Assembly: GCA_928212115.1 (NCBI GenBank)
Contig: CAKMRJ010005634.1
Coordinates: 256,366,831 to 256,430,830, forward strand
Direction of reading: 5' to 3'
Source: Lactuca virosa
Lineage: Eukaryota; Streptophyta; Magnoliopsida; Asterales; Asteraceae
Length of the DNA: 64,000 bases
Shown piece by piece: positions 10,175-21,179 of the stretch. Numbering within the stretch: position 1 is the first letter of the stretch; each line of letters opens with the position of its first letter. The notes beneath the pieces are model-generated. The model was given only the letters and a program-made list of their open reading frames with translations. It was not told where the DNA came from and made no database searches. The position numbers and the translations under genes were made by a program.

Positions 10175-11617
10175 CAAGGCTTGTTTTCAAATAATACTTG
10201 ATGCTACTTGCTGAAAAAAGCTGAAAAAACGAATTTTTTGCTGTCTGGACAGGGGACTCGACGAGTTCATTAAGGGACTCGATGAGTCCATGTGTAAACT
10301 CATCCAACTCGTCGAGTTGGTTCTTGCACTTGGCGAGTTGGTGTCCCTGACAGCATATATTCGAGTTTTTTAGCCTATTTTGGATTAGAATCATTACCAC
10401 AAAGTATTTATGTTCATAAGATTTGATTTTGATGTTATGGTAATGTATATTCTCATCCAATTAAAAGATAATTGTCATAATTTCAAGATTTGTATTAGTT
10501 TATATGTTCATGCTAATTTCTTTAAGATTGATGATTTGAATTATCTTGTTCTTATGAGTTACTTTAGATTAATAGAAAAATTATGTGATAATTTGTTTTC
10601 GATCGAAATTGATCTAAAAGTTGTTCATAAAATGTGTTTTCGTATCTTTTCCTCAAGTTATATGAAAAGTCTCATTTATGATTTTTAAAACTCATAAGAT
10701 TTCCATAAGTTATGAAAATGAAGAGTCTCATTTCTTAAATGTTTTAAAGTCTTCCATAACTTGTCCTCAAGTTATGGAACTTGAAGAGTTTTTTCATTAA
10801 AACTACTTTAAACTCACAAGTTATGGAAATCAAAAGTCTTTTGAATTGTTCAAAACTTGCCCTCAAGTTTTGGAATTTGTAAAGTTTCCCCCCATGAATA
10901 CTTTAATTCCAAGTTAAACCCTTAGAATTTTAAGATTTTAAAATTCAACCCTTATACTATTATAATATTATAGGTTTAATATTCATATATATGTATAAGA
11001 GCAATTCAGTCTTACCGTTAGTAGGCCTCATTCACGAAGCCAGTCTATAAGGGGGTATAAGGTTACTGCCTATAAAATGGCAGTTTAATGGGTGTCCACT
11101 CTCACCCACCGCTTCCTTTACTGGTGGAGGGTCGTTAGCCGAACGGGTAAGACATGACTATAATTCTCCCTTCATTAAAAGTATAATGATAAATACTAAG
11201 TAACTAAACACTTATCAATTCTCAATCTTAGTTACTTAGGAAAATGTGAATTTGGTGCTAACCCATGAAATTGCACTTTGTACCTTACCAAGTTGTTGGT
11301 GGAGCGTGTGTAGGTAACCGGCACACTAACATGAACTAGTAAGAGTGGCAAAGGGTGACTTAATGTTTATCATAGATCGGTCGAGCGCGTGTCGGTAACC
11401 GGCACATCGATTAGGTGATAAAGTTAAGGGTACCAAGTTAATTTGCATGGTTATTCACACCTTGTTTGTGATCCTCGGCATCCCAGTGACAAACTTGAGA
11501 GGGCACAATCGAGATTTAATCATGCCATTGAAGATATCAATGAATCTCAAAGGATCTAGGAGTTTCAACTCACTTAAGAAGTAAAATTCTTTTTTCGTTT
11601 TTCGTGGTGGAAATTGG
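10175..11617 (+). other. C2 leader, copy A, with CG palindromes and hairpins
   Basis: This 1.4 kb leader shows no usable ORF but much structure. Four ACTCGTCGAGT-like palindromes lie at 10255-10345. Perfect hairpins lie at 10752-10779 (12-bp stem TTCCATAACTTG, loop TCCT) and 10851-10872 (9-bp stem, loop CCCT). A GTTGGTG/CACTAAC stem lies at 11295-11330, with a related block at about 11378-11415. Leader B (14246-15719) repeats it closely, except for a 21-bp deletion in B inside the palindrome cluster. Confidence 0.75.
10752..10779 (+). repeat. Perfect 12-bp hairpin in C2 leader
   Basis: TTCCATAACTTG (10752-10763), loop TCCT, then CAAGTTATGGAA (10768-10779). A second hairpin at 10851-10872 keeps the CAAGTT core and the CCT loop but swaps a base pair in the stem. 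Equivalent hairpins exist in leader B (14802-14829) and in C3 (51571-51594, 51477-51496, 51690-51707). Confidence 0.85.
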
Positions 11618-11828
11618 AGTTTTGAGAAGACGGAGCATATAGAGTCTCGTCTTTTACTTTTGTCATACTTTTTATGTCTATAAACATGAATCAAACTGAT
11701 GTAAACATTTTACTTAATTAATGTAACGGTTGTGTTTACTTTTATTACTGTAATGGAATGGTTGTGATACTATACATGAAGTCATCCACCCCCGAACGTT
11801 TATGCCGTTCCGGTTTGGGGGTGTGACA
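11618..11828 (+). repeat. Gypsy G1 LTR remnant inside C2 leader A
   Basis: From 'agttttgagaag' to 'gggggtgtgaca' this matches the last 211 bp of the G1 3' LTR (24473-24683), including 'gagcatatagagtctcgtct', where the 5' LTR of G1 differs. It is followed by ACATC and the same leader continuation as at 24684. The left breakpoint shares TTGG between leader and LTR. It is the scar of a deletion that removed G1 from this copy. Confidence 0.88.
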
Positions 11829-11939
11829 ACATCCCTCTTCCACGTTATAAAATATTATGTTGGGTCCTATCCTTAATATTTCATATTGGGTGTTATATTA
11901 TGGACTCAAATCAACTAACTTGAATTTCTCCCATTGTAG
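11829..11939 (+). other. End of C2 leader A before gag
   Basis: The leader resumes with 'acatccctcttccacg', the mutated right target-site copy of G1, and runs to the gag ATG at 11940. It matches 24684-24794. Confidence 0.75.
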
Positions 11940-12620
11940 ATGTCTGGTTCAGACAACTATGATCTTCCCAAATCTCTTGAAACAAGCTTTCCTAATGAAG
12001 ATGATGTCCTGTGGTTGGATCATGGAAATCATACTTCACTTCCTCCACCTCCTCCAATTATTCTCCCTAACCCACAAGTTCTTGAAAAGTTCAAGGTCAC
12101 TAAATCCCTATTGGCAAGCAAAGTCTATATGTGCTTACATCTTGGAGATGAAGTCACATATTGACAAGCTGGGAGAGTTGGGTGTCAAAGTCTTGAGGAA
12201 GTTGGTTGTTGACTAGGTTCTTCAGTCACTTTCTAAGTTACATAGTGAGTTCCTTTAGGACTACTATATGACAGACCATGACATGACCCTTAATGATCTT
12301 ACCTATTTGCTTGATGCTGCTGAATCAGCAATGATTTGGAGCACTGGTAAAGCAAATTTGATTGGAAGATCGACTTCCCAAACTTTCATGGACATTAACA
12401 ATGGTAACATTGGAAGTCCATAAAAGCTTTCTCTTCCCAATGGAAAGGGATCGGCCATAGTCAACTCGGTTGACCAAATGGTAAAGAGAAAGGCTAAGTC
12501 TGAGATAGTCATGTGTACCATTCCCAAAGAGTCCATATGTTTCTAGTGACAAAGGAAGGGGCGTCGGTTGCGAAGCTGCCCTATTTACCTGAGAGATCAT
12601 AAGGATGGTAAAGTTAAAAG
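11940..12620 (+). pseudogene. gag: C2 gag, copy A (copia Gag fossil)
   Basis: The ATG at 11940 opens MSGSDNYDLPKSLETSFP, then an acidic WLDHGN segment and the run LPPPPPIILPNPQV. After a frameshift the usual copia Gag body follows: ILEMKSHIDKLGELGVKVL, SEFL, YDMTLNDL-like TDHDMTLNDLTYLLDAAES, and the linker KAKSEIV. The zinc knuckle at about 12537-12578 reads C-F-stop-stop-Q-R-K-G-R-R-L-R-S-C, so both its second Cys and its His are lost. The same gag recurs at 24795-25475 with about 1% difference by eye. A complete Gag would assemble the particle and bind RNA, but this one cannot. Confidence 0.85.
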
Positions 12621-13940
12621 TTTGACTCTACTTCGGGTAAAGTCCACTATCTAACTCTATTAAGTTCTTATTTTGAGATTCTTATTACATGATGTGACTA
12701 GGTCACATTTTGATGTTTTTTAGAATCAAAGAAAGGAAGCTTAAAGGAAGAGTAAGCTGATTTTGATCGTGAAGATCAGAATTTTGAGCTGCCACTTAAG
12801 AGTTATGATAGATTGCGTAGGAATAGATAACAACATAGTTTTCATATGCATTTGCATTGTAAGGATAAGTTTTCCGCAAGTTTTAAAATAAAAGAAATGT
12901 TTTGATTTTATTTATTTTAAATATCCTTACAATGGCATTTGTGAAAAATTGTTGTTTATATGATTCCATTGATAGCAATATTGGAAAATGGATTTGATTC
13001 TTTCGTTTGTGGTAGTGTTATAATTTACCAAATAAGGAAAGATTCTCATCTCCCAAGTTTTAGTTGGATAGGAACTTGGAATCATGCAACAGGTATTGTA
13101 TGATGAATGAGAATTTTTCATCTTTGGAAAATTAAGACTATTTCATTGTTCACATGTTCGTGTAAGTCAAGTGAAGGACTATAGGATTGGGGTACACTTG
13201 GCTGTGCACTGGTCAGGTCCACCACAAAGTACGATAAGACTATTCATCATGATTTACTCAAATTTAGTAAATATGGATATGCTTACAAGTTTAAGTGTAA
13301 TTCTGAAACATTGGAAAAGTCTCAATGTAAGGCAGAACGAATAAGAAGAATCAAATTAGGTAGAAAGATAAAAGTTTCTCCAATCTGGAAAGATGGGAGA
13401 GTACTTGAGTATCATGTTTTATGATTATCTTAGTGGTAATGAAACCATATCACAATTGATCCTCTAAGGACACCTTAGTGCATTTGTTTGACTAAGAAGA
13501 AGAATCGTGGATTGTTGAAATGGCTAAAATCAATATGATGAATCATACTTCATACCAAAACAAGTCTTAGAGTCATACCCCAAGATTGTAACTTGAGTGA
13601 CATAATCTTTAGAAGGTTTATAACACTTGTCAAATGTAGAATAAGATGTTTCTTATTATTGTACATTTGAAATTGGCAAGTTGTGATGTCTTGGATAAGA
13701 CAGAGATCAACTGTGACCAATTGTGTGAAGTGTTATCTTGATAAGAATCTGCACTAACTCTTGAATATTTGTTTTGTCAAGGAATGATTCTTGACAAGAG
13801 AATCCTGTATTGCAAGAGGTCAGTGGGAGTCTTAAAGATCTTGAAAAAGTTTCAAGAACTAATCGAGAATAAAACCTATTGTTTATCACAAGCACACGAC
13901 TTGAGGTTTGTAACCTATCGTGTTGACATATTCTTGTTTC
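12621..13940 (+). pseudogene. pol: C2 protease/integrase scraps, copy A
   Basis: The region is full of stops. Short readable pieces are SPSFSWIGTWNHATGIV-like protease-side sequence near 13050 and FSKYGYAYKFKCNSETLEK followed by RIRRIKLGRKIKVSPIWKDG (13250-13400), which corresponds to the integrase stretch 'YGYvYLmKHKSEtFEKFKEF...GRKIK.LRSDRG'. The copy ends at 13940, where it joins LTR sequence. It duplicates 25476-26798. Confidence 0.7.
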
Positions 13941-14232
13941 TGGAAGAAATTCTCTCTCAAGTTTGATCCTTTGTCCATGATGTGTTGCGACTTCATTTGA
14001 AGCTTCCACACTATTGGGGATAAGCTCTTAAGGCTAAATACATCAAGACTTCTAGCTACATAAAAGGTATGTCACCCTAACTAGTATTTTATATTGTTTA
14101 TGTCCAATGCATGCTAGTTATAGGTTTATGCCTTGGAAACAACTTTGCATGTATAATTAGTGAAAACATAGATCCAATGTATTTAGGGTTGTATGTGCAC
14201 CATAGGATGTTGTAGTATACTAAAACTCATCA
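13941..14232 (+). repeat. Partial second LTR of C2 at a tandem-duplication junction
   Basis: From 'tggaagaaattctctc' to the CATCA end this matches 9871-10161 of the 5' LTR. The left edge is fused to integrase-side sequence that at 26791-26800 continues differently, 'ttctgtgccc'. The shared TG at the fusion suggests microhomology-mediated joining. Confidence 0.88.
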
Positions 14233-14233
14233 G

Positions 14234-14245
14234 TGGTATCAGATC
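14234..14245 (+). promoter_or_regulatory. PBS copy B of C2, mutated
   Basis: TGGTATCAGATC, the duplicated PBS with one G to T change in the GAGC end. Confidence 0.85.
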
Positions 14246-15719
14246 CAAGGCTTGTTTTCAAATAATACTTGATGCTACTTGCTGAAAAAAGCTGAAAAAA
14301 CGAATTTTTTGCTGTCTGGACAGGGGACTCGATGAGTCCATGTGTAAACTCATCCAACTCGTCGAGTTGGTTCTTGCACTTGGCGAGTTGGAGTCCCTGA
14401 CAGCATATATTCGAGTTTTTTGGCCTATTTTGGATTAGAATCATTACCACAAAGTATTTTTGTTCATAAGATTTGATTTTGATGTTATGGTAATGTATAT
14501 TCTCATCCAATTAAAAGATAATTGTCATAATTTCAAGATTTGTATTAGTTTATATGTTCATGCTAATTTCTTTAAGATTGATGATTTGAATTATCTTGTT
14601 CTTATGAGTTAGTTTAGATTAATAGAAAAATTATGTGATAATTTGTTTTCGATCGAAATTGATCTAAAAGTTGTTCATAAAATGTGTTTTTGTAACTTTT
14701 CCTCAAGTTATATGAAAAGTCTCATTTATGATTTTTAAAACTCATAAGATTTCCATAAGTTATGAAAATGAAGAGTCTCATTTCTTAAATGTTTTAAAGT
14801 CTTCCATAACTTGTCCTCAAGTTATGGAACTTGAAGAGTTTTTTCATTAAAACTACTTTAAACTCATAAGTTATGGAAATCAAAAGTCTTTTGAATTGTT
14901 CAAAACTTGCCCTCAAGTTTTGGAATTTGTAAAGTTTCCCCCCATGAATACTTTAATTCCAAGTTAAACCCTTAGAATTTTAAGATTTTAAAATTCAACC
15001 CTTATACTATTATAATATTATAGGTTTAATATTCATATATATGTATAAGAGCAATTCAGTCTTACCGTTAGTAGGCCTCATTCACGAAGCCAGTCTATAA
15101 GGGGGTATAAGGTTACTGCCTATAAAATGGCAGTTTAATGGGTGTCCACTCTCACCCACCGCTTCCTTTACTGGTGGAGGGTCGTTAGCCGAACGGGTAA
15201 GACAAGACTATAATTCTCCCTTCATTAAAAGTATAATGATAAATACTAAGTAACTAAACACTTATAAATTCCCAATCTTAGTTACTTAGGAAAATGTGAA
15301 ATTGGTGCTAACCCGTGAAATTGCACTTTGTACCTTACCAAGTTGTTGGTGGAGCGTGTGTAGGTAACCGGCACACTAACATGAACTAGTAAGAGTGGCA
15401 AAGGGTGACTTAATGTTTATCATAGATCGGTCGAGCGCGTGTCGGTAACCGGCACATCGATTAGGTGATAAAGTTAAGGGTACCAAGTTAATTTGCATGG
15501 TTATTCACACCTTGTTTGTGATCCTCGGCATCCCAGTGACAAACTTGAGAGGGCACAATCGAGATTTAATCATGCCATTGAAGATATCAATGAATCTCAA
15601 AGGATCTAGGAGTTTCAACTCACTTAAGACCTAAAATTCTTTTTTCGTTTTTCGTGGTGGAAATTGGTAAATCATGATTTACCTACCTTCAAATATTTTA
15701 TAGCTTGGATTACGGCATC
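14246..15719 (+). other. C2 leader, copy B
   Basis: Near-identical to leader A, with hairpins at 14802-14829 and 14901-14922 and the CG palindrome cluster at 14324-14395 shortened by 21 bp. It extends past the point where copy A was deleted (15667) to 'gattacggcatc', where G1 is inserted. GCATC at 15715-15719 is the left target-site copy. Confidence 0.8.
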
Positions 15720-18029
15720 TGTGACAACCCGAAATTCCTATCTTGTACAACATTCAATTCAATCAAAGTCAGACTCATTTCAGCTACCTTTCAGCGTTGT
15801 TTGGGGTCTGTTCGAGTGTCCTAAGCTTAGTAAAATTAAAGTTGAGGTTACGGGATGTGTTACCAAAGTCATAAAGTTGCATTTCGGGCCAAACACTCCT
15901 TCAGGAGGAGTGTACGACCGTACACATGGGTGTACGGCCGTACACCCCCTCATGGCCGTACACTCTCACCTATAAAGATGACACTTAGTCATTTTCCAAC
16001 ACTTTTTACACGTCCAATCCTAGATTTCGGCTTTCTCTCTCAACTATCATCAAGTTTCTCACCTAGATCTTTAAGGATGTAAGTGTTTCCTACCTTGATT
16101 AGTTCCTTCATTGCTTTACTAGTGAAGGATTCATGTTTTCATTCCATTAAATTCATCTTTGTCTAGATCTTCATCTTTCACCAAGAACACCAAGAACACA
16201 CACTTGTTCTTGGTGGCCGTGAACCCTCTTTGAGCCTCCAAAACGTAAGTATCCTTTCCTTATGCTTAGTATACGTTAGAAACTCGTGTTAAACACCTTA
16301 GAATCGACCATTTAGTTGGAACAAAAGGAGTGTACTCCGTACACCCTTGCATGGCCATACACACCTCAAAACACGCAAAAAGGCCCTCCAAAATGAGAAC
16401 CTAGTTCATAATCTTGATGAGCAATAGACCCACAAGCTTCCCCATGGTTCAAACACCCTCTTGTGCATGTTTTACCATGAGTGTACGGCCGTACACTCCA
16501 TGGCCGTACACCCATGGCCGTACACTCCATGGTTAGGCTGTATACACCCCTTTAGTGAATCACATGTGATTGTAACACTTAGTCTAAGTGTTTCCTAGTC
16601 CCAAAAGGTGTTTTCCTTTCATATTAGTTGTGTAAAACACTAATTTCATGCCTATAAATGCCATTATATATCATTTACGACTCGTTTGTGTCTCGGGAAT
16701 TCATTCGTGGAACTTCTCATCCTTACGCGCATATTCGATTGAATCACCCACATAAGGTGTGTTCATACCCCTATATCTTTACTATTTTTAATGTTTTCAG
16801 GGGGAATACAAGCCAAACATAAATGATTTTGTGAAACTTATACAAAAAGGATTTCAATGAACTTAAAACGGATACAATTGATACAATCATACAATTTCTA
16901 TACTTTCATAAAATATATAGATATTTTATCCCTTTTGTACTATGTTGAGCATAAAGGGAGTTTTCATCATAATCACAGAGCTTTCAATGTAAAACTTGAA
17001 TTGAATACATGAATGAACATATAAACTATAATAGGTATATTTTATGGGACAAATAAAATATCAATGTATAAATCATAGATTCAATGCAACCAGACATATA
17101 AACTATATAATGTGTAGTTTATGAGGTATATAGACAGCAAGTTAAATTTAATGGATTCATTTTATTCTAGATGTAATCATTAGTATAGCATTTTATGAGT
17201 GAGCGTTCTTCACGTACTTACTTAAGTACTAACAAAAGGCCTGATATTATAACCAGAGTCTTCTAGAGGGAAAACGTGAGTTTGTGTATAGATCTATACG
17301 GGATTGACAATCTCGCACCATAACTGTTAGCTATAGTTAGGCCGGCAGGCCTGGGTGACAAAGTCATTTCGATTCCGACGCCTGAAGAACATCGTTCGAG
17401 AAATTCAATAGTCAAGTATGGTTATAACAACTCATAAATTTGGTACTAAGAATATACGATTAATAGACAAATGGTAATAACTTTAATTAGTTTTATTATA
17501 AAATAATAGAACTATTATACATATTAAAGTTTTCAAAGCTTTTTCGAACTTATTATACATACTGGCAATAACCAGAGTTTTTCATGTAAAAAGAGGTTTC
17601 TTATTTAACAAAACAACGCGCAACATATTCAATAAGATTCAGTAACAAAAATACACCTATTAGAAATAATAGATTTTCTTGGAAGCATACAAATACATTT
17701 ATTGATTCGTTAACCGAATTTCCTCTCAAAAACATGCTTATGAACTCACCATCTTTATGCTGATACTCTTTCAAAACTGCTTGTATTCCCAGGAAATCGG
17801 TAGACAGGTACCTCCTGGAGTTTTGAGAAGACGGAGCACATAGAGTCTCATCTTTTACTTTTGTCAAACTTTTGATGTCTATAAACATGAATCAAACTGA
17901 TGTAAACATTTTACTTACTTAATGTAATGGTTGTGTTTACTTTGATTACTGTAATGCAATGGTTGTGATACTATACATGAAGTCATCCACCCCCGAACGT
18001 TTCCGCCGTTCCGGTTTGGGGGTGTGACA
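15720..18029 (+). repeat. 5' LTR of G1
   Basis: Starts TGTGACAACCCG and ends GGGGGTGTGACA. TATAAAG at 15971-15977 lies just after a cluster of GTGTACGGCCGTACAC-type palindromes (15910-15964). Two more clusters follow at 16328-16358 and 16480-16549. The 3' LTR lacks 18 bp of the first cluster. Confidence 0.92.
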
Positions 18030-18032
18030 GAT

Positions 18033-18044
18033 TGGTATCAGAGC
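18033..18044 (+). promoter_or_regulatory. PBS of G1
   Basis: TGGTATCAGAGC lies three bases after the LTR end, the same spacing as in G4 (59467-59478). Confidence 0.92.
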
Positions 18045-19355
18045 ATTGTTTATAGTGAACTAAGTATATCAACCGATAAAAGATATACAACTATAAATAC
18101 AATGGGGCCTAAGTGCTCTGAATAATAATATATTTTAAGAATATAACGATACTTTATAAAAGTATACATACATGCTTATACATATATACATACTAGAACA
18201 AGTATCTCAAGAAGAACATAACAGAAGTATTTAAAGGTTGAACACTACGGTCAAACCTGGACAGTTATGTAATCATATCTGGGATCAATATAGCCTGATC
18301 AACTATATTCATTTGAGATATGACCAACATGTGTTTGGGAGTGATGTGGTGTTGCAACAGTCTTAAAACTTACCTAACTCTATTCAAGGGATTTCTAGAT
18401 CAGAACAAAAAGTTAGAATACTATGGGAGTATTTTATGATACTATAAAACAAACGACAAGTTTAAAACATACCAAGTTCATTATGATAAAATATTATAGG
18501 AGTATTTTAGGCACTATAAATAACTTATGTGAGAACTTAAAAGACCCTTCTGGTAGGTCTATGACTCCGGAGTGTATACTTCCAAGGTTTTATATAATTG
18601 AGATTTTATAGACTTAGAATTTGTGATCCATGCTTTACTACCTGTTCCTTGTTTGGTGGTGGTCTTGGAGTAGGATCACTTATTCGAAGGTCTATTTAAT
18701 CTTAAATTATATACAACTTATATACATTGCGCAGTTATAGGAGGACCCAGTAAGGATCGCCCAATAATTGTACCCTTAAAACTCATAGATTCTTTAGACA
18801 CTTCCATTCTCGCACGACAAACCCAGATAGGCGTAACCACTGCATCATAGCAGTTAATAGAGGAGACAAGGAGAAACAAGGAGAGATCCCCAAGAAGTGA
18901 TCAGCCAGAGAAACTAAAACGTCTTACGCGTCACACTAATAAATAATTACCTTACTTGACTTCGTGAGCTAGTGATTACACTACTCACACTATGTGTTAG
19001 AATTATTTCTTTTCATTCAGCCAGTATCAGTTATTCAGTTCACAGAAATTCATTCGAGAATAGCCACTTCTGATTCATAGAGTTTATTTTAGATAGACTC
19101 CCTTTATGAATTGTTTCCAGAACTCTATGAAAGTCAGAACCAGAATACACTCAGACCAGGGATGACTTAGTTTAAATATCACACGTACAAAACCTACTCC
19201 TATCCACTACCATGGGCACATCTCAGGAATGTTGTCGGAGACATTGAGAATAGTTCAGAAAAGCGTGAAACTATTTAGTACATTTAAAATAATGGAATGC
19301 ATCTAGTGATGACCAGCATTACTCACGAGATCATTCTTCGCCGTGCAACAGAATC
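18045..19355 (+). other. G1 leader
   Basis: A 1.3 kb leader between PBS and gag. It carries hairpin module M1 (18591-18713). I see no convincing ORF. Confidence 0.75.
18591..18713 (+). ncRNA. Hairpin module M1 (candidate structured RNA)
   Basis: Outer stem: TATATAATTGAGATT (18591-18605) with AATCTTAAATTATATA (18698-18713), 15 pairs including one G-U and one bulged A. Inner stems: GTGATCC/GGATCAC (18623-18629 / 18673-18679), with TTACT/AGTAG (18635-18639 / 18669-18673) as an inner extension. The loop holds CTGTTCCTTGTTTGGTGG. No protein reading is supported. The RNA role is an inference from covariation with the other modules. Confidence 0.55.
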
Positions 19356-19928
19356 ATATCTTCACCAGGAAGAAACCAACCAACAGGCAAAGCACCAATT
19401 CTGCAGATAGACTCCGCTACTTTTCAGGCTGCGGTCACAGCTGTGGTGACAGCCGTCATGGCACATTTCAATGCTAATGACGCTAGTGGTGCCGGTTATG
19501 CTAATCGCAGTGGCAATCAAGGGAACCAGCGAGTGTCAGTTGACAAGAACACCACAGACCACAAACCTAAGAACAAGAAGCAAAAGTTCTGGGATAACAA
19601 GACAAAAAGGTCGGCTCAAGGTTCTAACAAGAGACGACAGCCCGTGACTACCCATGCGGTCACAACAGTAGTCACAACATCTGGCACTTCATTTACCACT
19701 ACAACCCCCGTCAAACGATATGTTGGAAATCTCCCAAAGTGCGACAGATGTACTTACCACCACAACGGAGCCTGCCGAGAGTTACACTGTAGAAATTGTA
19801 ACAGAAAGGGGCACACTGCCCGTTTCTGCAGGGCGACGATACAGTCAATCTCTCTAGTAAAACATGTTTGTTTCAAGTGCGGCGAATCTGGACACTTCAG
19901 GAAGGAATGTCCAACGAAGATAAAATGA
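19356..19928 (+). pseudogene. gag: G1 capsid-less Gag with zinc knuckles
   Basis: The frame, aligned to the G4 start codon at 61589, would begin at 19356, where ATG has become ATA; the first internal Met is at 19443. It reads SSPGRNQPTGKAPILQ, QIDSATFQAAVTAVVTAVMA, a Gly/Asn/Gln linker, the basic segment NKKQKFWDNKTKRSAQ, a Thr-rich stretch, and then LPKCDRCTYHHNGACRELHC, RNCNRKGHTARFC and VCFKCGESGHFRKECPTK. That gives two knuckle units plus a third, CX2CX4HX4C. The capsid (retrotrans_gag) domain normally found between N-terminus and knuckles is absent. Roughly 190 residues against 350-500 in usual Ty3 Gag. It could be an RNA-binding nucleocapsid-like protein. With the lost ATG it is scored as broken. 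Confidence 0.8.
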
Positions 19929-20082
19929 CGAAGGAGTTCGCTTCTGCGGAACTCCGACTCAGCACATCACTTCAAACCACCGATGCGAGTATAGTTCAGG
20001 TATGCCATGCATTTGGTGAAAGGGGACATGCCAAGAGAGACTGCCCAACAAAGAGAGGTGACAGAGGAGAAGGAGGAAACTA
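19929..20082 (+). pseudogene. Extra decayed zinc knuckle after G1 gag
   Basis: After the stop at 19926-19928 another frame gives CHAFGERGHAKRDCPTKRG, then a Gly/Glu tail. The second Cys of the knuckle is Phe. It aligns with the last knuckle of G4 (CSLCGETGHFKRDCPT), so the G1 knuckle just before it is an extra copy relative to G4. Confidence 0.65.
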
Positions 20083-20307
20083 ACAACAAGACATAAAGGA
20101 GCAGCGAGGGATCCCGCTTTTGAGATTTTGGTACGTCTTCGAATTAAGTGTTGATTTTAACTTTAATTTATAATTATATAAGATTAAAACTTGGGGAAAA
20201 CTTTAAAAGTAATTATAATAACTCACTCACATGAACAAGTCACAACATTCATAAGAGAACTAAGGATCAATTCTGGGAAGCTATGATGGCTTAGCATGTA
20301 CATCAGG

Positions 20308-20436
20308 GTTGTGCATAGCTAAGATTTTGCAGACTTAGAGTGAGTGACTCCGCCTTAATTCCTGTTCCATGTTTGGTTGTGGATTTAGGGCAGATTTACT
20401 CAATCGACCGTGTTATTCATCTAAATTATACATAAC
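20308..20436 (+). ncRNA. Hairpin module M2 (candidate structured RNA)
   Basis: Outer stem: GTTGTGCATAGCTAAGAT (20308-20325) against ATCTAAATTATACATAAC (20419-20436), 15 of 18 positions paired including two G-U. The inner stem pairs GCCT-type bases at about 20352 with AGGGC near 20388. The loop has CTGTTCCATGTTTGGTTG. It lies just after the knuckles. Confidence 0.5.
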
Positions 20437-20852
20437 TTGTATATGCAGGGCGATCATAGAGGTACCGAGAAGGATCATAATATAGAGTATCAACACTAGT
20501 TATCAAAACACTGCAATATTAGTACTCGTTCATCGTGGTACGATTTGTGGCAGTGGTAGCATCAGGGTGAAAACAGAAAGCACTAGAACATTTACACCGA
20601 GTACATTGTCAAGCACACTCAGAATACACCATTGTATAACAAACGTTTCTTTCAAATCGGCCTAACCTTTGTTTCGGTAAAGAGTATGTTGTCATCATTC
20701 GTCATGAGTTCGCGTGGTCCTCACCATACTAAGTTCATATGTTTCCATCGCCTGGACCGTCAAGTTCATGAAGCCCTCGTCATTCGTAACGTCAACCTGA
20801 CTTAGACCTCAGAATCATCTCACTCATATTCCAAACCCTGAAGTACTCATGC

Positions 20853-20950
20853 GAGGAGTACCTTGCCCTCCAAAACCTTACCACCATATATTCAGCAGAC
20901 ATTCCCGAACTACCACTCGTCCAGCGGATCAAGTTCAAGCACCAAGGCTA
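20853..20950 (+). pseudogene. Protease-RT linker fossil (G1)
   Basis: The frame gives LALQNLTTIYSADIPELPL and VQRIKFKHQG, resembling the Ty3 segment before RT that usually reads 'VFPEDLPGLPP.RqVEF.IDLvPG'. G4 has the equivalent ETLPQVFTEDPSGMSRMQQI at 62914-63008. Module M3 follows at once and the RT core is missing. Confidence 0.55.
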
Positions 20951-21002
20951 AGAACGAATACAGCCCACCTATCACTAATAAGTGTATACGCGAGGGTGGT
21001 AT

Positions 21003-21118
21003 ATAATTAAGATTATGCAGATTTAGTATGTGTGTCTTCCGCCCTATCTCCTGTTCCTTGTTTGGTTGTGGACCTGGGGCAGAGTCGCACATAAGACCGT
21101 CTTACTAATCTTAATTAT
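21003..21118 (+). ncRNA. Hairpin module M3 (candidate structured RNA)
   Basis: Outer stem: ATAATTAAGATTA (21003-21015) and TAATCTTAATTAT (21106-21118), 13 perfect pairs, extended outward by three more after one mismatch. Inner stem: GTGTG (21030-21034) with CGCAC (21086-21090), and GCCC (21041-21044) with GGGC (21077-21080). The loop holds CTGTTCCTTGTTTGGTTG. Confidence 0.6.
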
Positions 21119-21179
21119 TTACGACTTGTATACACGAAGTAATGATAGATAGACCAGGTATGAATCCTATCATAGACAT

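Noticed and set aside
18591..18713. Hairpin modules as small DNA transposons
   Set aside because: The inverted arms could be TIRs, but their sequences differ between copies while the loop is conserved, the opposite of what TIR-driven elements show, and no target duplications flank them.
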